Shown piece after piece: positions 25,601 through 34,387 of a stretch of DNA of 64,000 nucleotides. Numbering within the stretch: the first letter of the stretch is position 1; every line of letters begins with the position of its first letter. Both the position numbers and the translations under genes were made by a program. The stretch comes from Flavobacterium sp. 9 (lineage in GTDB: Bacteria > Bacteroidota > Bacteroidia > Flavobacteriales > Flavobacteriaceae), in NCBI RefSeq assembly GCF_002754195.1, contig NZ_PEEU01000001.1, positions 1,364,001-1,428,000 of the forward strand, in the 5' to 3' direction. The notes under the pieces are model-generated. The model had not been told where the DNA came from and made no database searches. It saw nothing but the letters and a program-made list of their open reading frames with translations.

Positions 25601-26497
25601 ATGAAAATTATAATTACAGGTTCTCTAGGGAACATCAGCAAGCCATTAGCGACGAAATTAGTTCAAAAAGGACACGACGTTTCGATAATTACAAGCGATG
25701 CAGGAAAACAAAAAGAAATTGAAACTTTAGGAGCCAAAGCTGCAATTGGATCTGTAGAAGATGTAGTGTTTCTTACGCAAACTTTTACAGGCGCAGATGC
25801 CGTTTATTGCATGATTCCGCGCGCCAATTATTTTGATCCTAATCTTGATTTGGACGCTTTTACCCGCAAAATCGGAAATAATTATGCCGAAGCTATCCAA
25901 AATTCAGGCGTAAAACGTGTAATATTTTTAAGTAGTATTGGCGCACATTTAGAGAAAAACTCAGGAATAATTCAGCGTTATAATGAAATCGAAAGTGTCT
26001 TGAACAAACTTTCAGATGTTGGGATTACTTTTATGCGCCCAACTTCTTTCTATTATAATCTGGAAAGCTATATTCCTATGATTAAATTTCAAGGTCATAT
26101 TACTGCCAATTATGGTGCTGACGAAATTATTCCGTGGGTTTCACCTTATGATATCGCAGAAGCAATTGCAGACGAAATCACAACTCCGCTTGACGGAAAG
26201 AAAATTCGTTATGTTGCAAGCGAGGAATTAACAGGTCACGAAACAGCCAGAATTTTAGGTGAAGCGATTGGAAAACCAGATTTAAAATGGGTTTTATCAA
26301 CAGATCAGCAAACTCTGGATGGTTTGGTAACTATTGGAATGCAACCCAAAATCGCCGCAGGTTTGGTCGAAATGTACGCTGGACTTTACAACGGTTCTCT
26401 TGGTGAAGATTACTATAACAACAGACCAGCAGAAATGGGAAAAGTAAAACTGGCAGAATATGCAAAAGATTTTACAGCTTTGTATAACCAAAATTAA
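25601..26497 (+). CDS. NmrA-like NAD(P)-binding protein
   Basis: A 298-residue atypical short-chain dehydrogenase. A Rossmann glycine motif (TGSLGNISKPLA) starts at residue 6; GVKRVIFLSSIGAH and FMRPTSFYYNL are typical of NmrA/QOR2-like proteins that sense or reduce with NADPH. An AraC regulator gene begins 13 bases downstream on the same strand, suggesting a redox-responsive pair in one transcript. Confidence 0.88.
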   Translation: MKIIITGSLGNISKPLATKLVQKGHDVSIITSDAGKQKEIETLGAKAAIGSVEDVVFLTQTFTGADAVYCMIPRANYFDPNLDLDAFTRKIGNNYAEAIQNSGVKRVIFLSSIGAHLEKNSGIIQRYNEIESVLNKLSDVGITFMRPTSFYYNLESYIPMIKFQGHITANYGADEIIPWVSPYDIAEAIADEITTPLDGKKIRYVASEELTGHETARILGEAIGKPDLKWVLSTDQQTLDGLVTIGMQPKIAAGLVEMYAGLYNGSLGEDYYNNRPAEMGKVKLAEYAKDFTALYNQN

Positions 26498-26509
26498 GTA
26501 ACTTGTAAC

Positions 26510-27424
26510 ATGGCAAATCAGCAACCTCATCGTATTAAAAGTATAAGCGAATTTCATGAATTTAGAGATTTGCCAAAGCCCGAACATCCGTTAGTCAGCG
26601 TTTATAACTTTGAAGATCTTAAACATCTGAACGAAGCGGAACCTAAAAGTTTGATGCTTGATTTTTATTCGATTGCATTAAAACGTCATGCAAATGCAAC
26701 CATGAGATACGGTCAGCAGGAATATGATTTTAAGGAAGGTGTTTTGCTATTTATTGCGCCGGGACAGGTTTTTTCTATAGAAGGAAATGCAGAACTTCAG
26801 CATACAGGATGGTCCTTATTGGTCCATCCTGATTTTTTGTGGAATACGCCACTTGCCAAAAAAATTAAACAATACGAGTATTTTGGATATTCAGTTCATG
26901 AAGCTTTACATCTTTCTGATAAAGAAGAAAAAATGATTATTAACATCATCAAAAACATTCAGAACGAATATCAATCTAATATTGACAAATTCAGTCAGGA
27001 TGTGATTATTGCCCAAATCGAATTACTGCTTACCTATTCTGAGCGCTTTTATAACCGCCAATTTATTACCAGAAAAATCAGCAATCATAAAATGTTGGAA
27101 CGTTTAGAGAACTTACTCGAAGATTATTTTTCGAATGATTCTTTATCCAAAAAAGGATTACCAACGGTTCATTATATTGCCGAAAATTTAAACGTTTCGC
27201 CAAATTATCTAAGCGGATTATTAAAACTACATACCGGTCAAAGCACACAACAGCATATTCATGATAAATTGATCGAAAAAGCCAAAGAAAAGCTCTCGAC
27301 AACTAATTTATCGATTAGCGAAATTGCCTTCGAATTGGGTTTTGAACATCAGCAATCCTTCAGTAAATTATTCAAAATCAAGACAAATGTTTCGCCTTTA
27401 GAATTCAGGCAATCTTTTAGTTAA
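26510..27424 (+). CDS. AraC-family transcriptional regulator
   Basis: A 304-residue regulator: an N-terminal cupin-like sensor (about 50-130, FIAPGQVFSIEG) and a C-terminal double HTH (about 205-303, including YIAENLNVSPNYLSGLLK and ISEIAFELGFEHQQSFSKLFK). It follows the NmrA-like gene closely and probably controls it or a related target. Confidence 0.93.
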   Translation: MANQQPHRIKSISEFHEFRDLPKPEHPLVSVYNFEDLKHLNEAEPKSLMLDFYSIALKRHANATMRYGQQEYDFKEGVLLFIAPGQVFSIEGNAELQHTGWSLLVHPDFLWNTPLAKKIKQYEYFGYSVHEALHLSDKEEKMIINIIKNIQNEYQSNIDKFSQDVIIAQIELLLTYSERFYNRQFITRKISNHKMLERLENLLEDYFSNDSLSKKGLPTVHYIAENLNVSPNYLSGLLKLHTGQSTQQHIHDKLIEKAKEKLSTTNLSISEIAFELGFEHQQSFSKLFKIKTNVSPLEFRQSFS

Positions 27425-27490
27425 TTAAAATCCGGTTTCAATAAATACAAGCATTAATTTTCATAAATTCGTTACCATTAAACGAAAGAT

Positions 27491-27919
27491 ATGAATCCGA
27501 TTTTCAAAAGTGTTCTGGCCGTTATTATTGGTCTTTTTGTGGGAAGCGTTGTCAATATGTTCATCCTATTATTGAGCAACTCGATTATTCCAGCTCCAAA
27601 TGGTGCCGACGTTACAACTGTAGCAGGCTTAAAAGCAACCATACATTTGTTTGAACCAAAACATTTTATTTTTCCATTTTTAGCACACGCACTCGGAACT
27701 TTTGCCGGCGCAATAGCCACCGTTTTAATTGCTTCGACTCACAAAGCAAAACTGGCTTTAATAATTGGCTGTTTCTTTTTGTTAGGCGGTATTGTAAATA
27801 CTTTCACATTGCCTTCTCCTCTTTGGTTTACCATTGTAGATTTAGTTTTTGCTTATTTACCAATGGCATATCTGGCAATAAAATTGTTCTCAAAAAAGGA
27901 TCAAAAAGTTGTAATCTAA
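27491..27919 (+). CDS. Small membrane protein, unknown
   Basis: A 142-residue protein with four membrane helices, Gly-rich in helices 1 and 3 (IGLFVGSVVNMF; HALGTFAGAIATVL). I do not recognise a named family with certainty. It lies between the AraC and racemase genes; the racemase starts 26 bases after its stop. Confidence 0.72.
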   Translation: MNPIFKSVLAVIIGLFVGSVVNMFILLLSNSIIPAPNGADVTTVAGLKATIHLFEPKHFIFPFLAHALGTFAGAIATVLIASTHKAKLALIIGCFFLLGGIVNTFTLPSPLWFTIVDLVFAYLPMAYLAIKLFSKKDQKVVI

Positions 27920-27945
27920 CTTAAAGAATAATCCAGAATAAATCA

Positions 27946-28626
27946 ATGAAAAAAATTGGACTTGTTGGCGGAACCAGTTGGGTTTCTACAATCGATTATT
28001 ATAAATTCATTAACGAAGGCGTTAATAAAAAACTGGGCGGATTGCAATTTGCAGAATGCCTGATTTATTCTTTGAACTTTGGAGATATTCAGGAAAAAAC
28101 CTGGCCAAACTCATATGAACTGATACTGAATGCCTGCTTAAGTTTAAAGAAAAGTGGCGTTGATGCCATTGTACTATGTGCGAATACAGCTCATATGCAT
28201 GCGGACAAAATCGAAAAAGAAATTGGATTACCACTAATTCATATTGGTACAGAAACCGCAAAAGCCATAACGCAAGAAAAAATCACCACCGTTGGACTAT
28301 TAGGAACTTCGTTTTCTATGGAAATGGATTTCTATAAAGATCGTCTAAAAAGTTTTGGCTTAAATGTATTGATTCCGGAAAGTCAGGAAAGCCGAAATTA
28401 TATACAGCACGTTTTAAAACAAGAACTAGGTAAAGGAATTATAAATCCGGATTCTAAAGAAAACTATATTAAAATTGCAAACGAATTAATCTCGCGTGGA
28501 GCCGAAGGTATTATTTTGGGCTGCACCGAAATTCCTTTGTTAATCGATCAAACTGACTTTTCAGTTCCTGTTTTTGACACCACAAAAATCCATTCAGAAG
28601 CCATTGTAGATTTTATTTTATCCTAA
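27946..28626 (+). CDS. Aspartate/glutamate racemase family protein
   Basis: A 226-residue cofactor-independent amino acid racemase (YgeA-like). The two catalytic Cys are C78 in LCANTAH and C193 in LGCTE; the N-terminal IGLVGGTSW is the family start. It should invert the alpha carbon of Asp, Glu or a related amino acid using the Cys pair. Substrate not defined. Likely co-transcribed with the membrane protein before it. Confidence 0.92.
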   Translation: MKKIGLVGGTSWVSTIDYYKFINEGVNKKLGGLQFAECLIYSLNFGDIQEKTWPNSYELILNACLSLKKSGVDAIVLCANTAHMHADKIEKEIGLPLIHIGTETAKAITQEKITTVGLLGTSFSMEMDFYKDRLKSFGLNVLIPESQESRNYIQHVLKQELGKGIINPDSKENYIKIANELISRGAEGIILGCTEIPLLIDQTDFSVPVFDTTKIHSEAIVDFILS

Positions 28627-28709
28627 AAATAAAAGGCAATAAATCTGTACTTGTTTTTATTTCAGAGAAGTAAATTTCATAACTTAGTTAGCTTTTAAAT
28701 TCTAAAATC

Positions 28710-29078
28710 ATGACTAAGAAATATATTGCGCAGGAATTCCTGAAACTCGCAGCAAATGGGCATTCTCACGAAGCTTTTCGACTTTATGTAGGCAAGAATT
28801 TTAAACATCACAACGCTTACTTTAAAGGCGATGCCGAAACTTTAATGCTTGCAATGGACGAATCATCACGAAAAAATCCATATAAAACTTTTAAAATTCA
28901 TCACGCTTTAAGAGACGGAGATATGGTTGCGGTGCATTCGCATGTAAAACAAAACTCAACTGATTTAGGCGCAGCTGTTGTGCATCTTTTTAAATTTGAA
29001 TCAGATAAAATAGTAGAACTTTGGGATTTGGGACAATCGATTCCAAAAGATATAAAAAATGAAAACGGAATGTTTTAA
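28710..29078 (+). CDS. SnoaL/NTF2-like protein
   Basis: A 122-residue small alpha+beta cone-fold protein. KNFKHHNAYFKGDAETLM and AVVHLFKFESDKIVELWDLGQSIP are typical of SnoaL-like polyketide cyclase-family proteins of unknown function common in Bacteroidota. No clear catalytic pair beyond the conserved His and Asp. It precedes the second DUF1801 gene by 52 bases. Confidence 0.85.
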   Translation: MTKKYIAQEFLKLAANGHSHEAFRLYVGKNFKHHNAYFKGDAETLMLAMDESSRKNPYKTFKIHHALRDGDMVAVHSHVKQNSTDLGAAVVHLFKFESDKIVELWDLGQSIPKDIKNENGMF

Positions 29079-29130
29079 TCTTCAGTATTAGCTGAAAACT
29101 TGAAACCTGAAACAATTATAACCAGTAAAA

Positions 29131-29556
29131 ATGGCAAAAAATAAAACAACAGAAACAGAAAACAATGTCGAAGATTTCATAAGTGCTTTTGTTGATGATG
29201 AAACCAAAAGAAAAGATTCTTTCGAACTTATCAAAATAATGCAGGAAGTCACCGGTTTTGAACCTAAAATGTGGGGACCAAGCATTATTGGTTTCGGAAG
29301 TTATCATTACAAATATGCCAGCGGTCACGAAGGAGACGCACCATTGGCAGCATTTTCTCCAAGAAAAGCAGCAATTTCACTTTACGTCTATTCTCCTTCT
29401 GATGAGAAAGAAGAATTACTTTCGAAATTAGGAAAACACAAAGCTTCGAAAGGATGTCTTTATGTGAAAAAATTAACTGATATTGACGCCGAAATTCTGA
29501 AGAAAATGATTTCTCTTTCGATAGAAAACACAAAGAAATTATATTCTGATAAATAA
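29131..29556 (+). CDS. DUF1801 protein, second of three
   Basis: A 141-residue soluble protein. PKMWGPSIIGFGSYHYKYASG followed by AAFSPRKAAISLYV matches DUF1801. Unlike the copies at 19293 and 37551 it has an acidic N-terminal extension (1-15). Function unknown. A small membrane protein gene follows 15 bases later. Confidence 0.87.
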   Translation: MAKNKTTETENNVEDFISAFVDDETKRKDSFELIKIMQEVTGFEPKMWGPSIIGFGSYHYKYASGHEGDAPLAAFSPRKAAISLYVYSPSDEKEELLSKLGKHKASKGCLYVKKLTDIDAEILKKMISLSIENTKKLYSDK

Positions 29557-29571
29557 TTTTTCAAAACTTAA

Positions 29572-29826
29572 ATGAATACAATATTCCTGCAGAATAACTC
29601 TCAAAAACAAAATGATGATCTAATTTTAGAGTTTATATTCTTTTTTATTTTCATAGCGCTCCTTTTCTATTGTATTTATAACTACAAAAATGTTAGTAAA
29701 TTTTTCCAGAAACATTTCCCCGTTAAAGATTTTCGAAGCTTTAGATTATATCTGGGATTGTTTATGATAATTGTAATTTGCATAAAATTATCTTTTGATT
29801 TTATCCTAAAAATATGTTGCCAATAA
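29572..29826 (+). CDS. Small two-helix membrane protein, unknown
   Basis: An 84-residue protein with two hydrophobic helices (about 20-44 and 62-83). Not recognised. Spacing of 15 bases from the DUF1801 gene and 18 to the MBL-fold gene suggests it is translated as part of the same operon. Confidence 0.6.
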   Translation: MNTIFLQNNSQKQNDDLILEFIFFFIFIALLFYCIYNYKNVSKFFQKHFPVKDFRSFRLYLGLFMIIVICIKLSFDFILKICCQ

Positions 29827-29844
29827 TTTCACACAAACTAAAAT

Positions 29845-30951
29845 ATGATCACAGCCTTATTACTTATAATTTTTACTTTAGGAATTGCACTTTACTTTTA
29901 TTTACAACATCCAAAATTCGGGAAAGCACCTTCTGGAGAAAGACTGAAATTGATTCAAAAATCGCCACAGTATAAAAACGGAAAATTTCAAAACGAAAAT
30001 TTCACGCCGGAACTTGCCGAAGGTTACGGATACTTTTCTGTAATTTCTTATTTCTTATTTAAGAAAGTAGATCGAAAAATTCCAACCGATTTAATCCCAT
30101 CTATAAAAACAAATTTACTCCAACTTGATATCAATCAGGATGTTTTAGTATGGTTTGGACATTCTTCTTATTATATTCAGCTTGAAGGAAAACGTTTTTT
30201 GATAGATCCTGTTTTTAGCGGAAACGCCTCGCCTATTGCCGGCACAACAAAAGCATTTAAAGGAACCGATATTTATACCGTTGATGAACTTCCGGAAATC
30301 GATTTTTTATTAATCACACACGATCATTATGATCACTTAGATTATGAAACGATTATAAAATTAAAGTCGAAAGTAAAAAAAATAATCTGTCCGCTTGGTG
30401 TTGGTTCACATTTCGAATTCTGGGATTTTCCAATTCAGAATATTATAGAAAAAGACTGGCACGAAAAAGTCAAACTAGATCAAAATTTAACCCTTTATAC
30501 GGCTCCGTCTAGGCATTTTTCGGGCAGAAGCTTTAATCGCTGTAACACGCTTTGGACTTCCTTTATACTAGAATCCAAAGATTTTAAAATGTATTTGGGC
30601 GGTGATAGCGGTTACGATTCTCACTTTGCGAATATTGGCGCAAACTATGGTCCTTTTGATCTTGCACTTATCGATAACGGTCAATATAATCCTGCCTGGA
30701 AATACATTCATAACTTACCTGAAGATGTTATAAAAGCCATGAAAGACTTGAATACAAAAAGAGTTTTTCCGGTTCATTCTTCCAAATTTTCATTGTCGCT
30801 CCATTCTTGGGATGAACCTCTGAAAAAAGTAACAGAATTAAATGCAGCATCAGAAAAACCGATTCCGCTTGTAACACCAATGATTGGCGAATTAGTCGAA
30901 TTAAAAAATGAAAAACAAGAATTTAAACAATGGTGGGAAGGAGTTAAATAG
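29845..30951 (+). CDS. MBL-fold hydrolase, NAPE-PLD/UlaG-like
   Basis: A 368-residue metallo-beta-lactamase-fold enzyme with an N-terminal membrane anchor (1-20). The metal site is THDHYDHLD, followed by the later APSRHFSGR His and GGDSGYDSHF Asp. The layout matches NAPE-PLD-like phosphodiesterases, which act on phospholipid head groups, or UlaG-like lactonases. The membrane anchor favours a lipid substrate, but this is inference. It ends a close-set three-gene run from 29131. Confidence 0.88.
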   Translation: MITALLLIIFTLGIALYFYLQHPKFGKAPSGERLKLIQKSPQYKNGKFQNENFTPELAEGYGYFSVISYFLFKKVDRKIPTDLIPSIKTNLLQLDINQDVLVWFGHSSYYIQLEGKRFLIDPVFSGNASPIAGTTKAFKGTDIYTVDELPEIDFLLITHDHYDHLDYETIIKLKSKVKKIICPLGVGSHFEFWDFPIQNIIEKDWHEKVKLDQNLTLYTAPSRHFSGRSFNRCNTLWTSFILESKDFKMYLGGDSGYDSHFANIGANYGPFDLALIDNGQYNPAWKYIHNLPEDVIKAMKDLNTKRVFPVHSSKFSLSLHSWDEPLKKVTELNAASEKPIPLVTPMIGELVELKNEKQEFKQWWEGVK

Positions 30952-30958
30952 ATTGCAG

Positions 30959-31010
30959 ATTATAGATTATAGATTATAGATTATAGATTATAGATTATAG
31001 ATTATAGATT
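30959..31010. repeat. Heptamer tandem repeat ATTATAG, seven copies
   Basis: Seven exact ATTATAG units plus three bases, directly after the MBL-fold gene. Related but irregular TTTTAGATT units occur at 36665-36690. Likely variable in length between strains. Confidence 0.9.
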
Positions 31011-31023
31011 GGAACACGTTTAC

Positions 31024-31127
31024 TTTGTCATTCCGAGGAACGAAGAATCTCCGTGAGAAGCTCGACAAAGATTGGGTTTTCTTTACGGAGTTACTTGCGA
31101 AGATTCCTCGTTCCTCGGAATGACAAA
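31024..31127. repeat. Long hairpin repeat, copy A
   Basis: TTTGTCATTCCGAGGAACGA at the left is the exact reverse complement of the right end (31108-31127), and pairing continues with few mismatches for about 40 bases per arm, loop near AAAGATTGGGTTTTC. Same family as 36808-36911 and 62664-62763. Confidence 0.9.
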
Positions 31128-31165
31128 AAAGAGAATAAAAAATTACGCCATTAATAAACAAAAAA

Positions 31166-31696
31166 ATGAATAACTCAAACTATACTATCCGAAATGCTTT
31201 TCCTTCAGAATTTGAAGAAATAGGCAAATTATTGATTCGTGTTTATTCGCAATTAGATGGTTTTCCGAAAGAAAATGAGCAACCTAATTATTATAAAATG
31301 TTGGCCAATATTGGCGATTTTACCAATCATCCCGAAACAGAACTTTTAGTTACAATTGACGAAAACAATACGATTCTTGGAGCCGTAGTTTATTTTAATG
31401 ATATGAAATATTATGGTTCCGGCGGAATCGCAACTCAGGAACAAAATGCAGCCGGTTTTAGATTATTGGGCGTTGATACAAATGCTCGCGGAAAAGGAAT
31501 TGGGAAAATTCTAACGCAGGAATGCATCAAAAAAGCCACTGATAATAAACGTCAGCAACTTATAATTCACTCGACTTTGGCAATGAAAACTGCCTGGAAA
31601 ATGTATGAAAACCTAGATTTTAAAAGATCTGAAGATTTGGATTTTATGCAGGGAGAATTGGCTGTTTTTGGATTTAGATTAAAGATTATTTCATAA
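31166..31696 (+). CDS. GNAT-family N-acetyltransferase
   Basis: A 176-residue acetyltransferase. The acetyl-CoA loop is ARGKGIG in VDTNARGKGIGKILTQECI, with the family's N-terminal YTIRNAFPSEFEEI. Acceptor unknown. The lactonase-family gene begins 19 bases after its stop with a TTG start. Confidence 0.9.
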   Translation: MNNSNYTIRNAFPSEFEEIGKLLIRVYSQLDGFPKENEQPNYYKMLANIGDFTNHPETELLVTIDENNTILGAVVYFNDMKYYGSGGIATQEQNAAGFRLLGVDTNARGKGIGKILTQECIKKATDNKRQQLIIHSTLAMKTAWKMYENLDFKRSEDLDFMQGELAVFGFRLKIIS

Positions 31697-31715
31697 TATA
31701 AAACGGCAACAAACC

Positions 31716-32840
31716 TTGAAATCAAAAATATCTTTCTTAGTAATTGCGCTTCTGTTTGCTGTAAGTGCGTTTTCTCAAAATACGTACGTCTTTCTGGGAT
31801 CTTATAATCCTGATAAAACCGCCGAATCTATTCAGGTTTATCAATTAGATACTATAAACGGAAAATTGAGCAAAATAACAGCTGTAAAAAATGTTGTAAA
31901 TCCGTCGTATCTGACTTTGTCACCAAACGGAAAATATCTGTACGCTTGTACAGAAACTAAAACGCCAAATGCCGGAAGTGTTAGTAGTTTTGAGTTTAAT
32001 CCCGAAAATAAAACTTTGACCTTTTTGAACAGTCAAAAAAGTGGCGGTGAAAATCCTGTTTATGTTGCTGTTCATAAAAGCGGGAAATGGCTCGTAAATG
32101 GCAATTATACGGAAGGAAGTGTTTCTGTTCATCCGCTTTTAGAAGACGGAAAAATAGATTCTCTTGCTCAAAATTTTCAGTATATGGATGGAAGTATCCA
32201 TAAAGAACGACAAACGAGATCACACATTCATTCTACTGTATTTTCGCCTCAAAATGATTATTTATTCCTGCCCGATCTTGGCGCCGATAAAATACGTTGT
32301 TACCAATTTGATGCAACTCAAAAGCAACCTCTTGTAGAAACAGATCATCCTTTTATAAAAACCGATTTAGAAGCCGGACCTAGACATTTTACTTTTCATC
32401 CTAATCAGAAATTTGGTTATTGTATCGAAGAAATGGCGGGAGCAATAAGCGTTTATCAATATGAAAATGGTATTTTGACCAAAATTCAACGCATAAACAC
32501 ACATCCGGATAAGATTAAAGAAGGTTTTGAAAGTTCTGACATTCATATTTCGCCCGACGGAAAATTTCTATACGCGACAAACAGAGGAAAAGAAAACAAT
32601 ATCGCGATATTTTCAATTGACCAAAATGGACTTTTGAAAAACATTGGTTATCAATCGACTTTAGGAGAACATCCAAGGATTTTTGCTATCGATGAAACCG
32701 GAAAATTTCTTATTGCAACCAATGTTCTTACAGGAAATGTGGTAGTTTTTAAAAGAAATTCAAAAACGGGATTACTTAAAAAAGTTGGAAAAGAAGTTAA
32801 AATGGAGAATGTTTCTTGTGTTCAGATTACACAGATTTAA
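31716..32840 (+). CDS. Secreted lactonase-family beta-propeller protein
   Basis: A 374-residue protein of the 6-phosphogluconolactonase-like (Lactonase, PF10282) seven-bladed propeller family. The TTG at 31716 directly starts a Sec signal (KSKISFLVIALLFAVSAFSQ), so it is exported. Blade repeats include NPSYLTLSPNGKYLYACTE and IHISPDGKFLYATNRG. Being secreted, it is unlikely to serve the cytoplasmic pentose phosphate pathway; the real substrate is unknown. Confidence 0.88.
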   Translation: MKSKISFLVIALLFAVSAFSQNTYVFLGSYNPDKTAESIQVYQLDTINGKLSKITAVKNVVNPSYLTLSPNGKYLYACTETKTPNAGSVSSFEFNPENKTLTFLNSQKSGGENPVYVAVHKSGKWLVNGNYTEGSVSVHPLLEDGKIDSLAQNFQYMDGSIHKERQTRSHIHSTVFSPQNDYLFLPDLGADKIRCYQFDATQKQPLVETDHPFIKTDLEAGPRHFTFHPNQKFGYCIEEMAGAISVYQYENGILTKIQRINTHPDKIKEGFESSDIHISPDGKFLYATNRGKENNIAIFSIDQNGLLKNIGYQSTLGEHPRIFAIDETGKFLIATNVLTGNVVVFKRNSKTGLLKKVGKEVKMENVSCVQITQI

Positions 32841-32965
32841 TTTAGTTTGCCCACGGGTTTTGCGAATTAAACAGATTGACACAGATTTTTTATTCTCAAT
32901 TTATCTTCACATTTTATGTCATTTCAACGAAGGAATTAACAACATAAACTAAAAAAAAAAAAATC

Positions 32966-33484
32966 ATGATATCAAATTTTAACTTACAACCTGAAATTTT
33001 AGAAAATGAAGTTTCAAAGTTAATCCCGTTAAAAGATAACCATTTTGAAGCATTATTTGAAGCTGCTTCCGACCCGTTAATTTGGGAACAAAATCCTGTA
33101 AAAAACAGATATGAAAGAGAAGCTTTCAAAACTTATTTTGATATCATAATTACAAAAAATCCGTTCTTAATTATTGATAAGCAAACCAATGAAATAATGG
33201 GAACAAGCAGTTTTTATGATTATAATCCGGAAAAATCCAGCGTTGGGATTGGCTACACGTTTATATCCAGAAAATTTTGGGGAGGACCATATAACAAATC
33301 AAACAAAAAATTAATGATCGATTATGCTTTTCAGCACGTTAATTCGGTACTTTTCCATATTGGAGCAGAAAATTTCCGTTCGCAGAAAGCCGTTTTAAAA
33401 CTCGGAGCAGAAAAAATCAATGATATTCTATTTAGCGTGAATGGAGTTGATTTACCGTATTTTGAATATGAATTGAAAAAATAA
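32966..33484 (+). CDS. GNAT-family (Acetyltransf_3/RimJ-like) acetyltransferase
   Basis: A 172-residue protein with a divergent GNAT fold: LIPLKDNHFEALFEAASDP at the start, GIGYTFISRKFWGGPYNK in the core and AENFRSQKAVLKLGAEKI at the end, as in RimJ/RimL-type enzymes. The classic RxxGxG loop is weak (FWGGPYNK). It may acetylate amino groups of proteins or small amines. Single gene. Confidence 0.82.
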   Translation: MISNFNLQPEILENEVSKLIPLKDNHFEALFEAASDPLIWEQNPVKNRYEREAFKTYFDIIITKNPFLIIDKQTNEIMGTSSFYDYNPEKSSVGIGYTFISRKFWGGPYNKSNKKLMIDYAFQHVNSVLFHIGAENFRSQKAVLKLGAEKINDILFSVNGVDLPYFEYELKK

Positions 33485-33575
33485 GTTGCTCAAAGTCTAC
33501 AGCATCAATTGAATATAAAGAACAAATTTATAGCAAAACATCAAACTTTTACTTTTATAATTTCACATAAAAAAA

Positions 33576-34157
33576 ATGAAAAGAATAACAGTCTTCTGCG
33601 GATCAAGTTTTGGTACCGAAAAAATTTATAAAGAACAAGCAACATTACTTGGACAAACATTGGCCAAACAAAATATAGAATTAGTTTACGGCGGAGCAAA
33701 CGTTGGTTTAATGGGCGCTGTTGCTGATGGCGTTCTTAATGAAGGCGGAAAAGTAATTGGAGTTCTCCCGAACTTTTTGAAATCTAAAGAAATCGCACAT
33801 CTCGGTTTAACCGAATTGATTTTGGTCGAAAGTATGCACGAAAGAAAAACCAAGATGAACGATTTATGCGATGGCGTTATCGCGCTTCCGGGTGGTTTTG
33901 GAACTCTCGAAGAACTTTTTGAAATGCTGACCTGGGCACAATTAGGTTTGCATAAAAAACCAATCGCAATTCTAAACATCAACGGATTTTATGATTCCTT
34001 AATTGAATTAACGAAAGTTATGGTAGAGAAAGGTTTATTGAAAGATGTTAATCAGCAAATGCTTTTGGTGAGCGATAGTATTGATGATTTATTAGATCAG
34101 ATGCAAAATTATGATCCTCCAACAGTTGGAAAATGGATTGATGGAAAAAAGCTTTAG
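33576..34157 (+). CDS. LOG-family (YvdD) nucleoside 5'-monophosphate phosphoribohydrolase
   Basis: A 193-residue Rossmann-fold enzyme. The signature PGGFGTLEELFE and the GGANVGLMGAVADG loop mark the LOG family, which cleaves the N-glycosidic bond of cytokinin riboside monophosphates or AMP. The length is normal for TIGR00730 proteins. In non-plant bacteria it may serve in nucleotide salvage. Confidence 0.94.
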   Translation: MKRITVFCGSSFGTEKIYKEQATLLGQTLAKQNIELVYGGANVGLMGAVADGVLNEGGKVIGVLPNFLKSKEIAHLGLTELILVESMHERKTKMNDLCDGVIALPGGFGTLEELFEMLTWAQLGLHKKPIAILNINGFYDSLIELTKVMVEKGLLKDVNQQMLLVSDSIDDLLDQMQNYDPPTVGKWIDGKKL

Positions 34158-34185
34158 ATTAATCTTGAATGTAATTAGTTTTTAC

Positions 34186-34365
34186 ATCAAAGCTCCAGAG
34201 GAGCAATATATTTATAGCAAATTTTGTGTGAGATCCTACAATCAAGCTCCAGCGGAGCGACATATTTATGATTATTGAATAGATAAATATTTCGCCCCGA
34301 TGGGGTTCTACTGCATAAATTCTTGATTTTCTATAAATATGTCCCGCTGGGACTTAAAATCGAGT
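34186..34365. repeat. Cluster of four small hairpins
   Basis: GCTCCAGAGGAGC (34192), GCTCCAGCGGAGC (34246), GCCCCGATGGGG (34294) and GTCCCGCTGGGAC (34341) lie within 160 bases. Each stem is short, and several are followed or preceded by ATATTTATAG-like sequence. Similar small hairpins occur inside the element at 60122-60513. No coding potential. Confidence 0.7.
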
Positions 34366-34387
34366 AGATCTAACGATCCACTTTAAT

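Noticed and set aside
30959..31127. CRISPR-like array
   Set aside because: The heptamers are contiguous with no spacers, and the hairpin is a single unit; no cas genes are present.
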